Source: Patescibacteria group bacterium
GTDB lineage: Bacteria; Patescibacteriota; Minisyncoccia; Minisyncoccales; JAHIOY01
Assembly (NCBI GenBank): GCA_018894495.1
Contig: JAHIOY010000106.1
Location: 1-11,786, forward strand
DNA length: 11,786 nucleotides
Reading direction: 5' to 3'
The translations under genes were made by a program, and so were the position numbers. The number at the start of each line of letters is the position of its first letter. Position 1 is the stretch's first letter. The notes below the pieces were generated by a model. The model saw only the letters and a list, made by a program, of their open reading frames with translations. It was not told the origin of the DNA and did no database searches. Below, in pieces: positions 6,530-11,786 of this stretch.

Positions 6530-7670
6530 TACTTTCTTGTCTTTCAACTCTTTTGAGGCAGTTCCTTAGTGCCGTTAAAAAACTTTTCCCTGTTCCGGCG
6601 CTGACGTAGACATGGCCATCCACGCACTTAATTTGCAGGGTTATCTCATAATCGCTTATTTGCTTTTCCCGATTTTTTACCGTTTTTGTGTAAAGATATA
6701 CCAAGCGAATAGGTTTTTTCTTGTCAAAATTTTTAGAAAATCTTTGAGTCAAGCGCAATATGCTATCCTTCAACGCAGGCATCAGGGACTTGTGGCCGTG
6801 GAAAACGATGGGAATATCAGCTTTTTCTTCAAGTCCAAGCGCGGCAGATAATAAATCCCTGATTGATATTAACCCCGTAGGCCTCATTAATCCGTCAACC
6901 AAAACGATGCTGTTTAACTTAGAGTCCAATAAACATTTTGCGGCCGATACCGGAGGCCTTGATGCGGGATAAGTTAAGACGTTGATTTTGGCGTATTTTC
7001 TAAGAGGATGGCCGATTCGCCTTATTTTTTCTTCGTCAAACGAATGACTCGTCGGACTTCCTTTACGCATTGAAAAACGTTGGCGGCCAGCCGGCTCTAA
7101 AAGTATCCCGGCGATATCTTTTCTGCTGACAATGCCCTTTAGCTTTCCTTTGTCGTTAACCAAGATAACTCTTGATATATTTTTTTCCTTAAGATAATCG
7201 TACCCTTCCCCCATTGTCTTGTGTTCGTTAATAACCTGGGCCTTTTTTGTCTTAAGGGTCTCGTTTAAAATCCTGCGATACTGCGACTCGTTTAAAACAT
7301 CATCTAAAATATCGCGACCCCTGATTACCCCGATGACATCTTTTTTCTCGTTAAAAACCGGCAGAGTATAAATCTTGCTTTCAATCATAAGACGTATGGC
7401 TTCAAATATCGTGCATTCTTTATTAAAATAATGAACGGGCGTTAAACAGTTTTTTGCTTTTGTATGAAATGGCAGATGCTTTTTGTATAAAATTTCCGAA
7501 ACGGAAAGAATTCCTAAAAATTTATCCGAAGAATCAAACACGAAAACTGGACTATGACTGCTTTCAAGAATGCTTAGGCAAGAGCCGATGTGGTCTTCGG
7601 GCCCGCATTTTTTTATTCCTTCCGCAGATTTAATAAATTGACTGATAAAATTAGATTTTTTGGCGCGCAT
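6519..7670 (-). CDS. Four-CBS-domain protein with C-terminal ribosome hibernation factor-like domain
   Basis: This 383-residue protein has four CBS repeats at about 8-66, 70-127, 138-194 and 225-280, each ending in the typical G(I/V)(I/L)S-x-x-D/E-I strand and helix (for example GILSVSEIL, GVIRGRDIL, GIVSRKDIA, GLISIRDLL). Paired CBS repeats form Bateman modules that bind adenine nucleotides. Residues about 286-378 resemble the S30EA/HPF fold: IVFHGHKSLMPALKDSI matches the first strand and helix, and YEITLQIKCVDGHVY then TALRNCLKRVERQ match the last strands and helix, which end in the family's usual L-x-x-x-ERQ. HPF proteins bind the small ribosomal subunit and silence it in starvation. I infer a nucleotide-sensing translation-silencing or ribosome-protection factor. 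The CBS assignment is firm; the HPF assignment rests on pattern reading. A promoter lies in the gap upstream. Confidence 0.82.
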   Translation of the reverse strand: MRAKKSNFISQFIKSAEGIKKCGPEDHIGSCLSILESSHSPVFVFDSSDKFLGILSVSEILYKKHLPFHTKAKNCLTPVHYFNKECTIFEAIRLMIESKIYTLPVFNEKKDVIGVIRGRDILDDVLNESQYRRILNETLKTKKAQVINEHKTMGEGYDYLKEKNISRVILVNDKGKLKGIVSRKDIAGILLEPAGRQRFSMRKGSPTSHSFDEEKIRRIGHPLRKYAKINVLTYPASRPPVSAAKCLLDSKLNSIVLVDGLMRPTGLISIRDLLSAALGLEEKADIPIVFHGHKSLMPALKDSILRLTQRFSKNFDKKKPIRLVYLYTKTVKNREKQISDYEITLQIKCVDGHVYVSAGTGKSFLTALRNCLKRVERQESNGL

Positions 7671-7738
7671 AAATTAATAATTTACAAAATAGCGAATCTT
7701 AGATTGCGACCTCAGAGCGGTTATTAGGGCATCGGTTT

Positions 7739-7767
7739 ATTTTACCAGAAAATCGCGGACTTGGCAA
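7739..7767 (-). promoter_or_regulatory. Candidate promoter of CBS-HPF gene
   Basis: On the minus strand TTGCCA (7767-7762) and TAAAAT (7744-7739) are 17 nt apart in the gap between the glycosylase stop and the CBS gene. Transcription would begin about 60 nt before the ATG at 7670, leaving a leader unlike those of lexA and fic. No riboswitch or strong attenuator is evident in the leader. Confidence 0.45.
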
Positions 7768-7775
7768 CCTTTGTT

Positions 7776-8408
7776 TTAACGTTTTATTTTTTTCCGCCAG
7801 CTGACGGATTTGCCGTTGATAACGATTAGGGCGTGGAAATCCTGATATAAACGCTCATCCTTTCTCAAATTTTCTTCAAATAACTTTTGGAGAAACTGAT
7901 AATTCGTCTTATTTGCTAATTTGAGCTCTTTAACTAATCTTCTGGTATATTCATCAATGACAAAAACTGGTTTATCTAAGGCATAAAGCAAAATACTGTC
8001 TGCGGTTTCCGGCCCAATACCTTTTAATTCTAATAATTCTTCCCTCAACCCTTTAGGTTTCGCCTTTTTCATTCTTCCCAAACTGCTGTAATTTTTGACA
8101 ATAAACTTGGCTAAATTAAACAGATATCGGGCTTTGGCTTTGTAAAATCCCGATGGTTTAATTAAAGACGCCAACTTTTGGGGCTCAGATTTATAAATCT
8201 CTTTTAATGAATTTATTTTTGCTTTCTTTAAATTATTTATTGCTAACTCAACATTTCTCCAATTAGTTCTCTGGGTCAAAATCGCTCCCATCGTCACCTC
8301 CTCCATCTCTCTTTCCGTTTTTGGTCTTTTACACCAAAGCCTCCATTGGCCCGCCGGTTTTCCATACTTCTTTTTCAGCTCTTGATAAATTTTTTCAAAA
8401 ACATTCAT
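7776..8408 (-). CDS. HhH-GPD DNA glycosylase, 3-methyladenine glycosylase III (MagIII)-like
   Basis: This 210-residue protein belongs to the endonuclease III superfamily: MGAILTQRTNWRNVELAINNL, IKPSGFYKAKARYLFNLA, the helix-hairpin-helix LKGIGPETADSIL (about 128-140) and the catalytic Asp in VFVIDEYTRRL (Asp152). Glu135 stands where bifunctional enzymes carry the lyase Lys, so it should act as a monofunctional glycosylase removing damaged bases, probably alkylated purines. There is no Cys cluster for a 4Fe-4S centre at the C-terminus. Both the length and the missing cluster fit the MagIII branch (H. pylori type). The last residues (about 201-206, SVSWRK) are coded by a 16-bp palindrome. The gene begins about 15 nt beyond a copy of the 76-bp repeat. 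It works in base excision repair in the cytoplasm. Confidence 0.88.
   Translation of the reverse strand: MNVFEKIYQELKKKYGKPAGQWRLWCKRPKTEREMEEVTMGAILTQRTNWRNVELAINNLKKAKINSLKEIYKSEPQKLASLIKPSGFYKAKARYLFNLAKFIVKNYSSLGRMKKAKPKGLREELLELKGIGPETADSILLYALDKPVFVIDEYTRRLVKELKLANKTNYQFLQKLFEENLRKDERLYQDFHALIVINGKSVSWRKKIKR
7793..7808. repeat. Near-perfect 16-bp GC-rich palindrome in glycosylase 3' end
   Basis: TCCGCCAGCTGACGGA has one mismatched pair (C/A) around CAGCTG. It codes for the last residues of the glycosylase just before its stop and is GC-rich in AT-rich surroundings, like the other dispersed palindromes here. Only one copy is seen in the window. Confidence 0.5.
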
Positions 8409-8423
8409 TTATACAATACCCGC

Positions 8424-8499
8424 ATTCTTTATCCCGCCCTTTTTGAATACCTGCCACTTGGAGTGGGATTTGATAGTCCGTCAGAAAGGGCGGGATAAA
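8424..8499. repeat. 76-bp inverted-repeat element, copy A (engB 3' end)
   Basis: This copy matches 9066-9141 at 75 of 76 positions; the only difference is T8481 versus C9123. Its ends are 15-bp inverted repeats (TTTATCCCGCCCTTT, at 8428-8442 and 8485-8499), with an inner small hairpin CCACT-TGG-AGTGG. One arm codes for the last residues of EngB (SRPF), and T8481 makes the EngB stop codon TGA. The element fills most of the gap before the glycosylase gene. It looks like a non-coding, MITE- or REP-like dispersed palindrome. Confidence 0.9.
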
Positions 8500-9065
8500 A
8501 ACTTGATTTTTTGGGTTAATTCGTCTTTTCCTTCGTTTGTTTTGGCCGAATATCGCAAAACCGGTATATCTGGCGCTTCTTTTTGGATTAACGAAAGCTG
8601 TTTTTCTGCGGCGCCTTTAGCTAATTTATCAATTTTGTTTGCAACAATGACAATTTGGTGTTTGTTTGCTTCAAGAATTTTTATCATATCCCGATCCAGG
8701 GCAGTCAAACCGACATTGGCGTCAATAATTAAAAAAACTGCCTTGGGCCTCGCCTTGGAAAACTCCACATACCAAAAAATCCTTTTGATTATCTTGTTGC
8801 GCTCCAATATAGAACGTTTCGCATATCCGTATCCCGGAAAATCAACTAAATAGAAAGAATCATTGATGCGGAAAAAATTCGCTTCTCGCGTTTTCCCCGG
8901 CATCTTGCTTGTTTTTACAAGGTCTTTTTTGCCGACCAAAGAGTTAATTACGCTTGATTTCCCCGCATTGGAGCGGCCAAAAAAAGCGATATGCGGCAAA
9001 TTATCTTTCATTCCGTAATCGTCCCCGATAACGCCTTTGGCAAATTCTGCTTTTGATATTTTCAT
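8481..9065 (-). CDS. engB: Ribosome biogenesis GTPase EngB/YihA
   Basis: This 194-residue protein, normal length for the family, has all G motifs: G1 GRSNAGKS (30-37), G2 Thr in PGKTREANFF (about 59), G3 DFPGYGYA (75-82), G4 NKID (143-146) and G5 SAK (173-175). The GRSNAGKSS and DFPGYGYAK forms are specific to EngB. The family binds GTP and is needed for late assembly of the large ribosomal subunit. The ATG at 9065 lies within the outer arm of repeat copy B, and the final residues and stop lie in repeat copy A, so the gene is bracketed by the two repeats. The core is intact and the protein should be functional. No independent promoter is seen; a GGGCGGG in the repeat arm about 15 nt upstream is too far to be a good Shine-Dalgarno. 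Confidence 0.96.
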   Translation of the reverse strand: MKISKAEFAKGVIGDDYGMKDNLPHIAFFGRSNAGKSSVINSLVGKKDLVKTSKMPGKTREANFFRINDSFYLVDFPGYGYAKRSILERNKIIKRIFWYVEFSKARPKAVFLIIDANVGLTALDRDMIKILEANKHQIVIVANKIDKLAKGAAEKQLSLIQKEAPDIPVLRYSAKTNEGKDELTQKIKFLSRPF

Positions 9066-9150
9066 ATTCTTTATCCCGCCCTTTTTGAATACCTGCCACT
9101 TGGAGTGGGATTTGATAGTCCGCCAGAAAGGGCGGGATAAAGAATATGAA
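9061..9150. repeat. 76-bp element copy B, with 24-bp perfect terminal inverted repeats (90 bp in all)
   Basis: The repeated core is 9066-9141. Here the terminal inverted repeats extend to a perfect 24 bp (9061-9084 and 9127-9150), 9 bp longer on each side than in copy A. The left arm contains the engB start codon. The right arm and centre code for the aberrant last residues of the broken HI0933-like gene. The inner CCACT/AGTGG hairpin is kept. Confidence 0.9.
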
Positions 9151-9634
9151 GCAGAGCAGAAAGAGAATTTTTAAAAAGTTTATTGCTGTATTCTGAAAAA
9201 TCCGATTGAATTCTTTTGTCCAATGCTTGGAAATCCAAAGCCGGCTTTAAATCCAAGACCAATTTAACCTCGCCTTTTTCCAAAAGTTCGCCGATTTTCC
9301 CGCTTAAATCCAAAACTATAGGGCCAGATACGCCAAAATGAGTAAAAAGCATTTCGCCAAACCGGGAATCCTGTTTTTTGTTATTCTGGAAAACGGTTAG
9401 TTTAACGTTTTTTAAACTTAAACCTTGAGTTCTTTTGGGCCAATTTTCTTTGATTTTTAAAGGAACTAAGGCCGGCCTTAATTTATTAATCGTGTGGCCA
9501 AGTTCTTTTGCCAATTTGTAGCCCTCGCCAGTGGAGCCGGTTCCTGGATAGGATTTGCCGCCGGTACAAATAATATAATTTTTTGCCAAGACCTCTCTGC
9601 CGCCGCTTAAAATAATTTTTGAGAGCCGATTTTT

Positions 9635-9712
9635 CTTGCCCGCCGGCTTGCCCGCCGTAGCCCTCGCCTTGCCGAAGCCCTCGGCGAAGGCGGGAGCTTC
9701 AGCGAAGGAGGG
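9635..9712. repeat. 78-bp GC-rich in-frame insert in HI0933-like pseudogene
   Basis: The insert codes for PSFAEAPAFAEGF then GKARATAGKPAGK, low-complexity Ala/Gly/Lys sequence with no counterpart in the family, between VKKIIKE and KNRLSKIIL. It is far richer in GC than its surroundings and full of short inverted repeats (CTTCGCTGAAG, CTTCGCCGAGGGCTTCGG). This is typical of palindromic elements that enter coding regions in frame. Confidence 0.75.
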
Positions 9713-9852
9713 TTCTTTGATAATTTTTTTTACTTCAGAATCCGTCATTATTTTTACTCCTCCGCTTTTTAAATAACCAATTAAAATATTCAAAACATCG
9801 CTTGCCCTGTCGCTTTGGGGAAATATTCTTTTCCCCCTTTCGGTTTCAAGTT

Positions 9853-9876
9853 TCTAGAAAACTTTCGTTTTCTAGA
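9853..9876. repeat. 24-bp perfect hairpin palindrome carrying two in-frame stops
   Basis: Arms TCTAGAAAAC and GTTTTCTAGA (10 bp each) flank a 4-nt loop, which reads GAAA on the coding strand, a GNRA-type tetraloop. Both arms contain TAG in the reading frame of the interrupted flavoprotein gene. The frame is the same on either side. Confidence 0.9.
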
Positions 9877-10233
9877 TAATGGTTTTTAATCCCTTTTTTT
9901 CAAAAAAATCAATTGTCTCTTTTGCGCCAAAAATTGACAAGGGATACAAAAAAAAGTCGCCTTCGCGGCCGTATTCTTTAACTAATTCTCGAGGGTTGAA
10001 TTCGGCTCGGGTAATGTTGCTTCTTCCCTTTCCCGTAAGTAAAAGTTTTCTTCCCAATGTCGCGTTTTTCTCTAAAAGCAAAACCTTACTTCCTAATTCC
10101 CCTGCCCTGGCGGTAGCCATCATTCCAGCCGGACCGCCGCCAATTACCGCTACATCGAAAAATGTTTTGCCTTCTTTTCGCATACGTCCTAGTTTTTTGA
10201 TGACTTTTTTAATTCTGGCATTCAAATATTTTT

Positions 10234-10455
10234 CTACTCTTTTCCCCAATATTCGTCGGCTTCCTTTTCCATTTTCTCTAATCGGGTGTAATAATCGGGA
10301 AATTCATTTAAGTGGGCGAGAGCGATTTTGCCGGTCATTATCGAGTCGTCATTAGTAACGTTGGTCTTGGTATCCCGGAGACCGTGCTCCAATTCTACAT
10401 CCATACCCATTCTGAATTGCTCAACATCAAACTTAAACGCCGATTTTCCAAACAT
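10234..10455 (-). CDS. DUF5661-like protein, N-terminus probably lost
   Basis: This 73-residue product contains FDVEQFRMGMDVELEHG, TNVTNDDSIMTGKIALAHLNEFPDYY and TRLEKMEKEAD, which I recognise as the DUF5661 family of unknown function. Members usually carry an extra N-terminal helical stretch before FDVEQF, but here only MFGKSAFK precedes it. The first 23 nt overlap the end of fic in another frame. I infer that fic and the material upstream of it replaced the 5' end of this gene. It may still be translated from the ATG at 10455, or be a remnant. It is soluble, acidic at the C-terminus, with no catalytic motif that I can name. Confidence 0.72.
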   Translation of the reverse strand: MFGKSAFKFDVEQFRMGMDVELEHGLRDTKTNVTNDDSIMTGKIALAHLNEFPDYYTRLEKMEKEADEYWGKE

Positions 10456-11305
10456 TCTTTTCTAAAAAAGCTTCAATGGTTTGTCGATTAGCTTTGTTGA
10501 TAAGGTTTGAATGAGAAAGTTTATTATTTTTTGCATAGTCAGCAAGGGTAATAATTTTTTTACCTTCCAAATACGCCAATCGTTTATAGTAGCTATTCGT
10601 AAGCGCTTTTCCTATTATTTCTTCCATAATAGTAGTCCTGCCTTTTTCATCAAATTCTTTAAACGCTTCATAATATTTTTTTCTATCAATAAATTTTATA
10701 TTTATGGGAACAAATCCTTCTCGTATAAGCAAATAATTATTAATCACTCTGCCAATACGGCCGTTGCCATCAATAAACGGATGAGTATGTTCAAAGGCAA
10801 GGTGTAATCTTGCAATGCGTTTGATAATATTTTCATAACTACTAGCATTGTATTCTGAAAACATTTTTTCCAATCTTTCTTGGATTTCTTTTGAAGACGG
10901 AGCAATATGGCTTCCCACACGAACATACTCATTATCTTTCCGAAACCTTCCGGCGACATCGTCGTGGATATTGGAAATCAACATTTTGTGAAGTGATAAA
11001 ATTACCTCAAGAGTAAGTTCTTGTTCCTTATCTCTTTTATCAATATATGACACAACTCGCGCCAAATTTTTGGCTTCAAAAATTTCTCGTTCGGTTATAT
11101 ATCTGTCCAAATCAATTTGAAGAAGTATTTTTTCTGTTTCTTCAAGAGTAAGCGTGCTGTTTTCTATGGCATTTGAGTTATATACCTGTTCAGCAACTTC
11201 AGCTTCAGCGATAATCTTAATAAGCGCGTCCTTACCTATAGACGCTTTATAGTATCTCTCGCGAAGAGAATTTACCTTATTGAAAACATTGAGTGTTTTC
11301 ACCAT
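10433..11305 (-). CDS. Fic family protein (AMP-transferase-type) with C-terminal HTH
   Basis: This 290-residue protein has the full Fic motif HPFIDGNGRIGR at 175-186, with catalytic His175 and the phosphate-binding loop residues present, preceded by the flap region AGRFRKDNEYVRVG. Residues 44-49, SNAIEN, fit the inhibitory motif (S/T)xxxE(G/N), so activity should be self-restrained in cis. The C-terminus, ITLADYAKNNKLSHSNLINKA then RQTIEAFLEKNVWKIG, looks like a small helix-turn-helix DNA-binding domain. Known Fic proteins transfer AMP or other phosphates to target proteins; this arrangement often sits beside type I restriction genes, and an hsdR remnant lies just upstream. The ATG at 11305 is 8 nt from a -10, suggesting a leaderless mRNA. 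A 34-bp dyad over the promoter may be an operator for its own HTH. Confidence 0.93.
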   Translation of the reverse strand: MVKTLNVFNKVNSLRERYYKASIGKDALIKIIAEAEVAEQVYNSNAIENSTLTLEETEKILLQIDLDRYITEREIFEAKNLARVVSYIDKRDKEQELTLEVILSLHKMLISNIHDDVAGRFRKDNEYVRVGSHIAPSSKEIQERLEKMFSEYNASSYENIIKRIARLHLAFEHTHPFIDGNGRIGRVINNYLLIREGFVPINIKFIDRKKYYEAFKEFDEKGRTTIMEEIIGKALTNSYYKRLAYLEGKKIITLADYAKNNKLSHSNLINKANRQTIEAFLEKNVWKIGV

Positions 11306-11313
11306 ATGTCACT

Positions 11314-11341
11314 ATTGTATTCTTTTTCACGATTTTGTCAA
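11314..11341 (-). promoter_or_regulatory. Promoter of fic
   Basis: TTGACA (11341-11336) and TACAAT (11319-11314) on the minus strand are 16 nt apart. The -10 ends 8 nt before the ATG at 11305, the same geometry as lexA, so a leaderless transcript is expected. Confidence 0.75.
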
Positions 11342-11356
11342 CATAATCGTGAAAAA
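11323..11356. promoter_or_regulatory. 34-bp inverted repeat around the fic -35, candidate operator
   Basis: Twelve-base arms TTTTTCACGATT (11323-11334) and AATCGTGAAAAA (11345-11356) are perfect complements around a 10-nt centre holding the -35. Further half-site-like TTTTCAC/GTGAA words lie upstream (near 11360-11382). Binding by a dimeric repressor would block the promoter. The Fic C-terminal HTH or a lost antitoxin are possible binders. Confidence 0.65.
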
Positions 11357-11386
11357 TAGGTGAAAATTGATGTATATTCACGCTAT

Positions 11387-11565
11387 TTATCTATAAGCAT
11401 AAATTTCAGCCTGCATTTCTTTCATGACTTTTAGGTAGTTCTCTCTTCCGCCGAAAATATCATTAACAATTTCATAGGGAGTGCCAAATTCCAACCAGAA
11501 TTAATAACTGCTGGCAGTATGTATTTAGAGCAAATATCTTGTTCTGATAATTCGGATTTAGACAT
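11387..11565 (-). pseudogene. Type I restriction R subunit (hsdR) remnant, internally deleted
   Basis: From the ATG at 11565, with AAGGAG about 10 nt upstream, the sequence reads MSKSELSEQDICSKYI then LPAVINSGWN, the usual opening of HsdR-type helicase-nucleases. In another frame the following bases read EFGTPYEIVNDIFGG then RENYLKVMKEMQAEIYAYR and stop at 11387-11389, like the C-terminal end of HsdR proteins. The roughly 800-1000 residues expected in between (nuclease and helicase domains) are missing, and the junction near 11485-11490 is out of frame, so the first frame ends at 11431 after about 44 codons. No functional protein is expected. It lies between the toxin remnant and fic. Confidence 0.7.
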
Positions 11566-11595
11566 AGATTCCATACTCCTTAAATTAACTTTTTC

Positions 11596-11637
11596 TCCCC
11601 GGTAGTAGATCCTCGGTGGGCTCGGTTCACTACGGGA
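11596..11637. repeat. Imperfect GC-rich inverted repeat
   Basis: About 42 bp with outer TCCC/GGGA and GTAGT/ACTAC pairs and an inner ATCCTCGG opposite CTCGGTT, able to fold into a long bulged hairpin. It is GC-rich in AT-rich DNA and lies just upstream of the hsdR remnant. It could be a dispersed palindrome or a terminator-like hairpin after the toxin gene, but no U-run follows. Confidence 0.5.
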
Positions 11638-11664
11638 CAGGTCTTAAAACTCAGAAATCTCTAT

Positions 11665-11786
11665 TTAATACACTCCTTGACGGTGGCCAATGCGGATAAC
11701 TATGATTAAAAGCAGGTTTTTATAAATTCTATAAATTATTCTATACGGCCAAACACGATAGGAATAAGCGCCTATTAATTTACCGC
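11665..11786 (-). CDS. RelE/ParE family toxin, C-terminal part only
   Basis: Only the last 39 residues are in the window: GKLIGAYSYRVWPYRIIYR then IYKNLLLIIVIRIGHRQGVY and stop. This is the C-terminal sheet and tail of RelE/ParE toxins, with the family's G-x-YR(I/V) strand, YRI-Y-x-I and IGHR(x)xVY ending; the tail Arg and Tyr belong to the usual active-site set of RelE-type ribosome-dependent mRNA endonucleases. The start and any antitoxin gene lie beyond the right edge. RelE-type toxin genes, fic and hsd genes often share clusters, which fits the hsdR remnant 100 nt downstream. Confidence 0.85.
   Translation of the reverse strand, partial: GKLIGAYSYRVWPYRIIYRIYKNLLLIIVIRIGHRQGVY

Larger units (their letters stand above)
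9071..10183 (-). pseudogene. HI0933/YhiN-family FAD-dependent oxidoreductase, broken
   Basis: The N-terminus carries the dinucleotide fold FFDVAVIGGGPAGMMATARAGELG, LLLEKNATLGRKLLLTGKGRSNIT, as in the HI0933 family of flavoproteins; I chose the ATG at 10183, preceded by AGGA, over an upstream TTG. After EKKGLK the same frame meets TAG at 9874-9872 and 9856-9854, both inside a 24-bp perfect palindrome, then resumes as ETERGKRIFPQSDRASDVLNIL, a typical family stretch. Further on there is a 78-bp GC-rich in-frame insert (9635-9712), then TGGKSYPGTGSTGEGYKLA and LSGKI. The C-terminus, including the usual GGV and GGYN(L/I)Q FAD-binding part, is replaced by residues coded by repeat copy B. I therefore call it a pseudogene damaged at three places. 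Readthrough of two TAG codons is the only way a longer product could arise. Confidence 0.85.

Noticed and set aside
7776..7810. Truncation of the glycosylase with loss of an iron-sulfur cluster
   Set aside because: MagIII-type enzymes of this length naturally lack the cluster, so the gene is more likely complete despite the palindrome at its end.
8424..9141. Possible CRISPR array or tRNA-like element formed by the 76-bp repeats
   Set aside because: There are only two copies, separated by a whole gene, and the fold lacks a tRNA acceptor/anticodon/T-loop pattern.
9879..10355. Plus-strand open frame of 158 codons
   Set aside because: It is antisense to the N-terminal part of the HI0933-like pseudogene and to the DUF5661-like gene, with no recognisable domain.

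Overview
This is an AT-rich bacterial window in which every gene I can support lies on the minus strand, so transcription runs right to left. A LexA repressor and an EngB GTPase argue for a bacterium rather than an archaeon. Small gene sizes, few good Shine-Dalgarno sites, promoters set for leaderless mRNA, and many short GC-rich palindromes inside or at the ends of genes suggest a Patescibacteria/CPR (Parcubacteria-like) genome. That placement is inference.

Layout, right to left. At 11786-10433 lie remnants of a type I restriction/toxin cluster: the C-terminus of a RelE/ParE-type toxin running off the right edge, a collapsed hsdR pseudogene in which N- and C-terminal pieces are joined out of frame, and an intact Fic protein with its own promoter and a large inverted repeat. 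At 10455-9071 lie a short DUF5661-like gene that seems to have lost its N-terminus where it meets fic, and a decayed HI0933/YhiN-type flavoprotein pseudogene. At 9065-7776 lie engB and a MagIII-like DNA glycosylase, separated by a copy of a roughly 76-bp repeat; a second copy sits at the start of engB. At 7670-5778 lie a four-CBS protein with a ribosome-hibernation-factor-like C-terminus, a YjbQ/UPF0047 protein and a small unknown protein.

The left half (5716-1) is the most striking part. A promoter whose 18-bp spacer is a perfect dyad drives lexA with essentially no leader. LexA is followed after 8 nt by a two-headed DNA methyltransferase, then after 4 nt by a candidate PD-(D/E)XK restriction endonuclease, then after 60 nt by an OLD-family ATPase/Toprim nuclease that continues past the left edge. 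The four genes look like one operon: a self-cleaving, DNA-damage-responsive repressor heading a restriction-modification plus OLD defence cassette. If transcription continues from lexA into the downstream genes, loss of LexA repression would raise the modification, restriction and OLD proteins together.

A second theme is decay by short palindromic elements. Different palindromes occupy gene ends (engB, glycosylase), a start codon region (engB), the inside of the flavoprotein gene (one bringing two in-frame stops, one in-frame 78-bp GC-rich insert) and intergenic sites. No tRNA, rRNA, CRISPR array or complete insertion sequence is visible, and no stretch above 300 bases lacks a gene or gene remnant.
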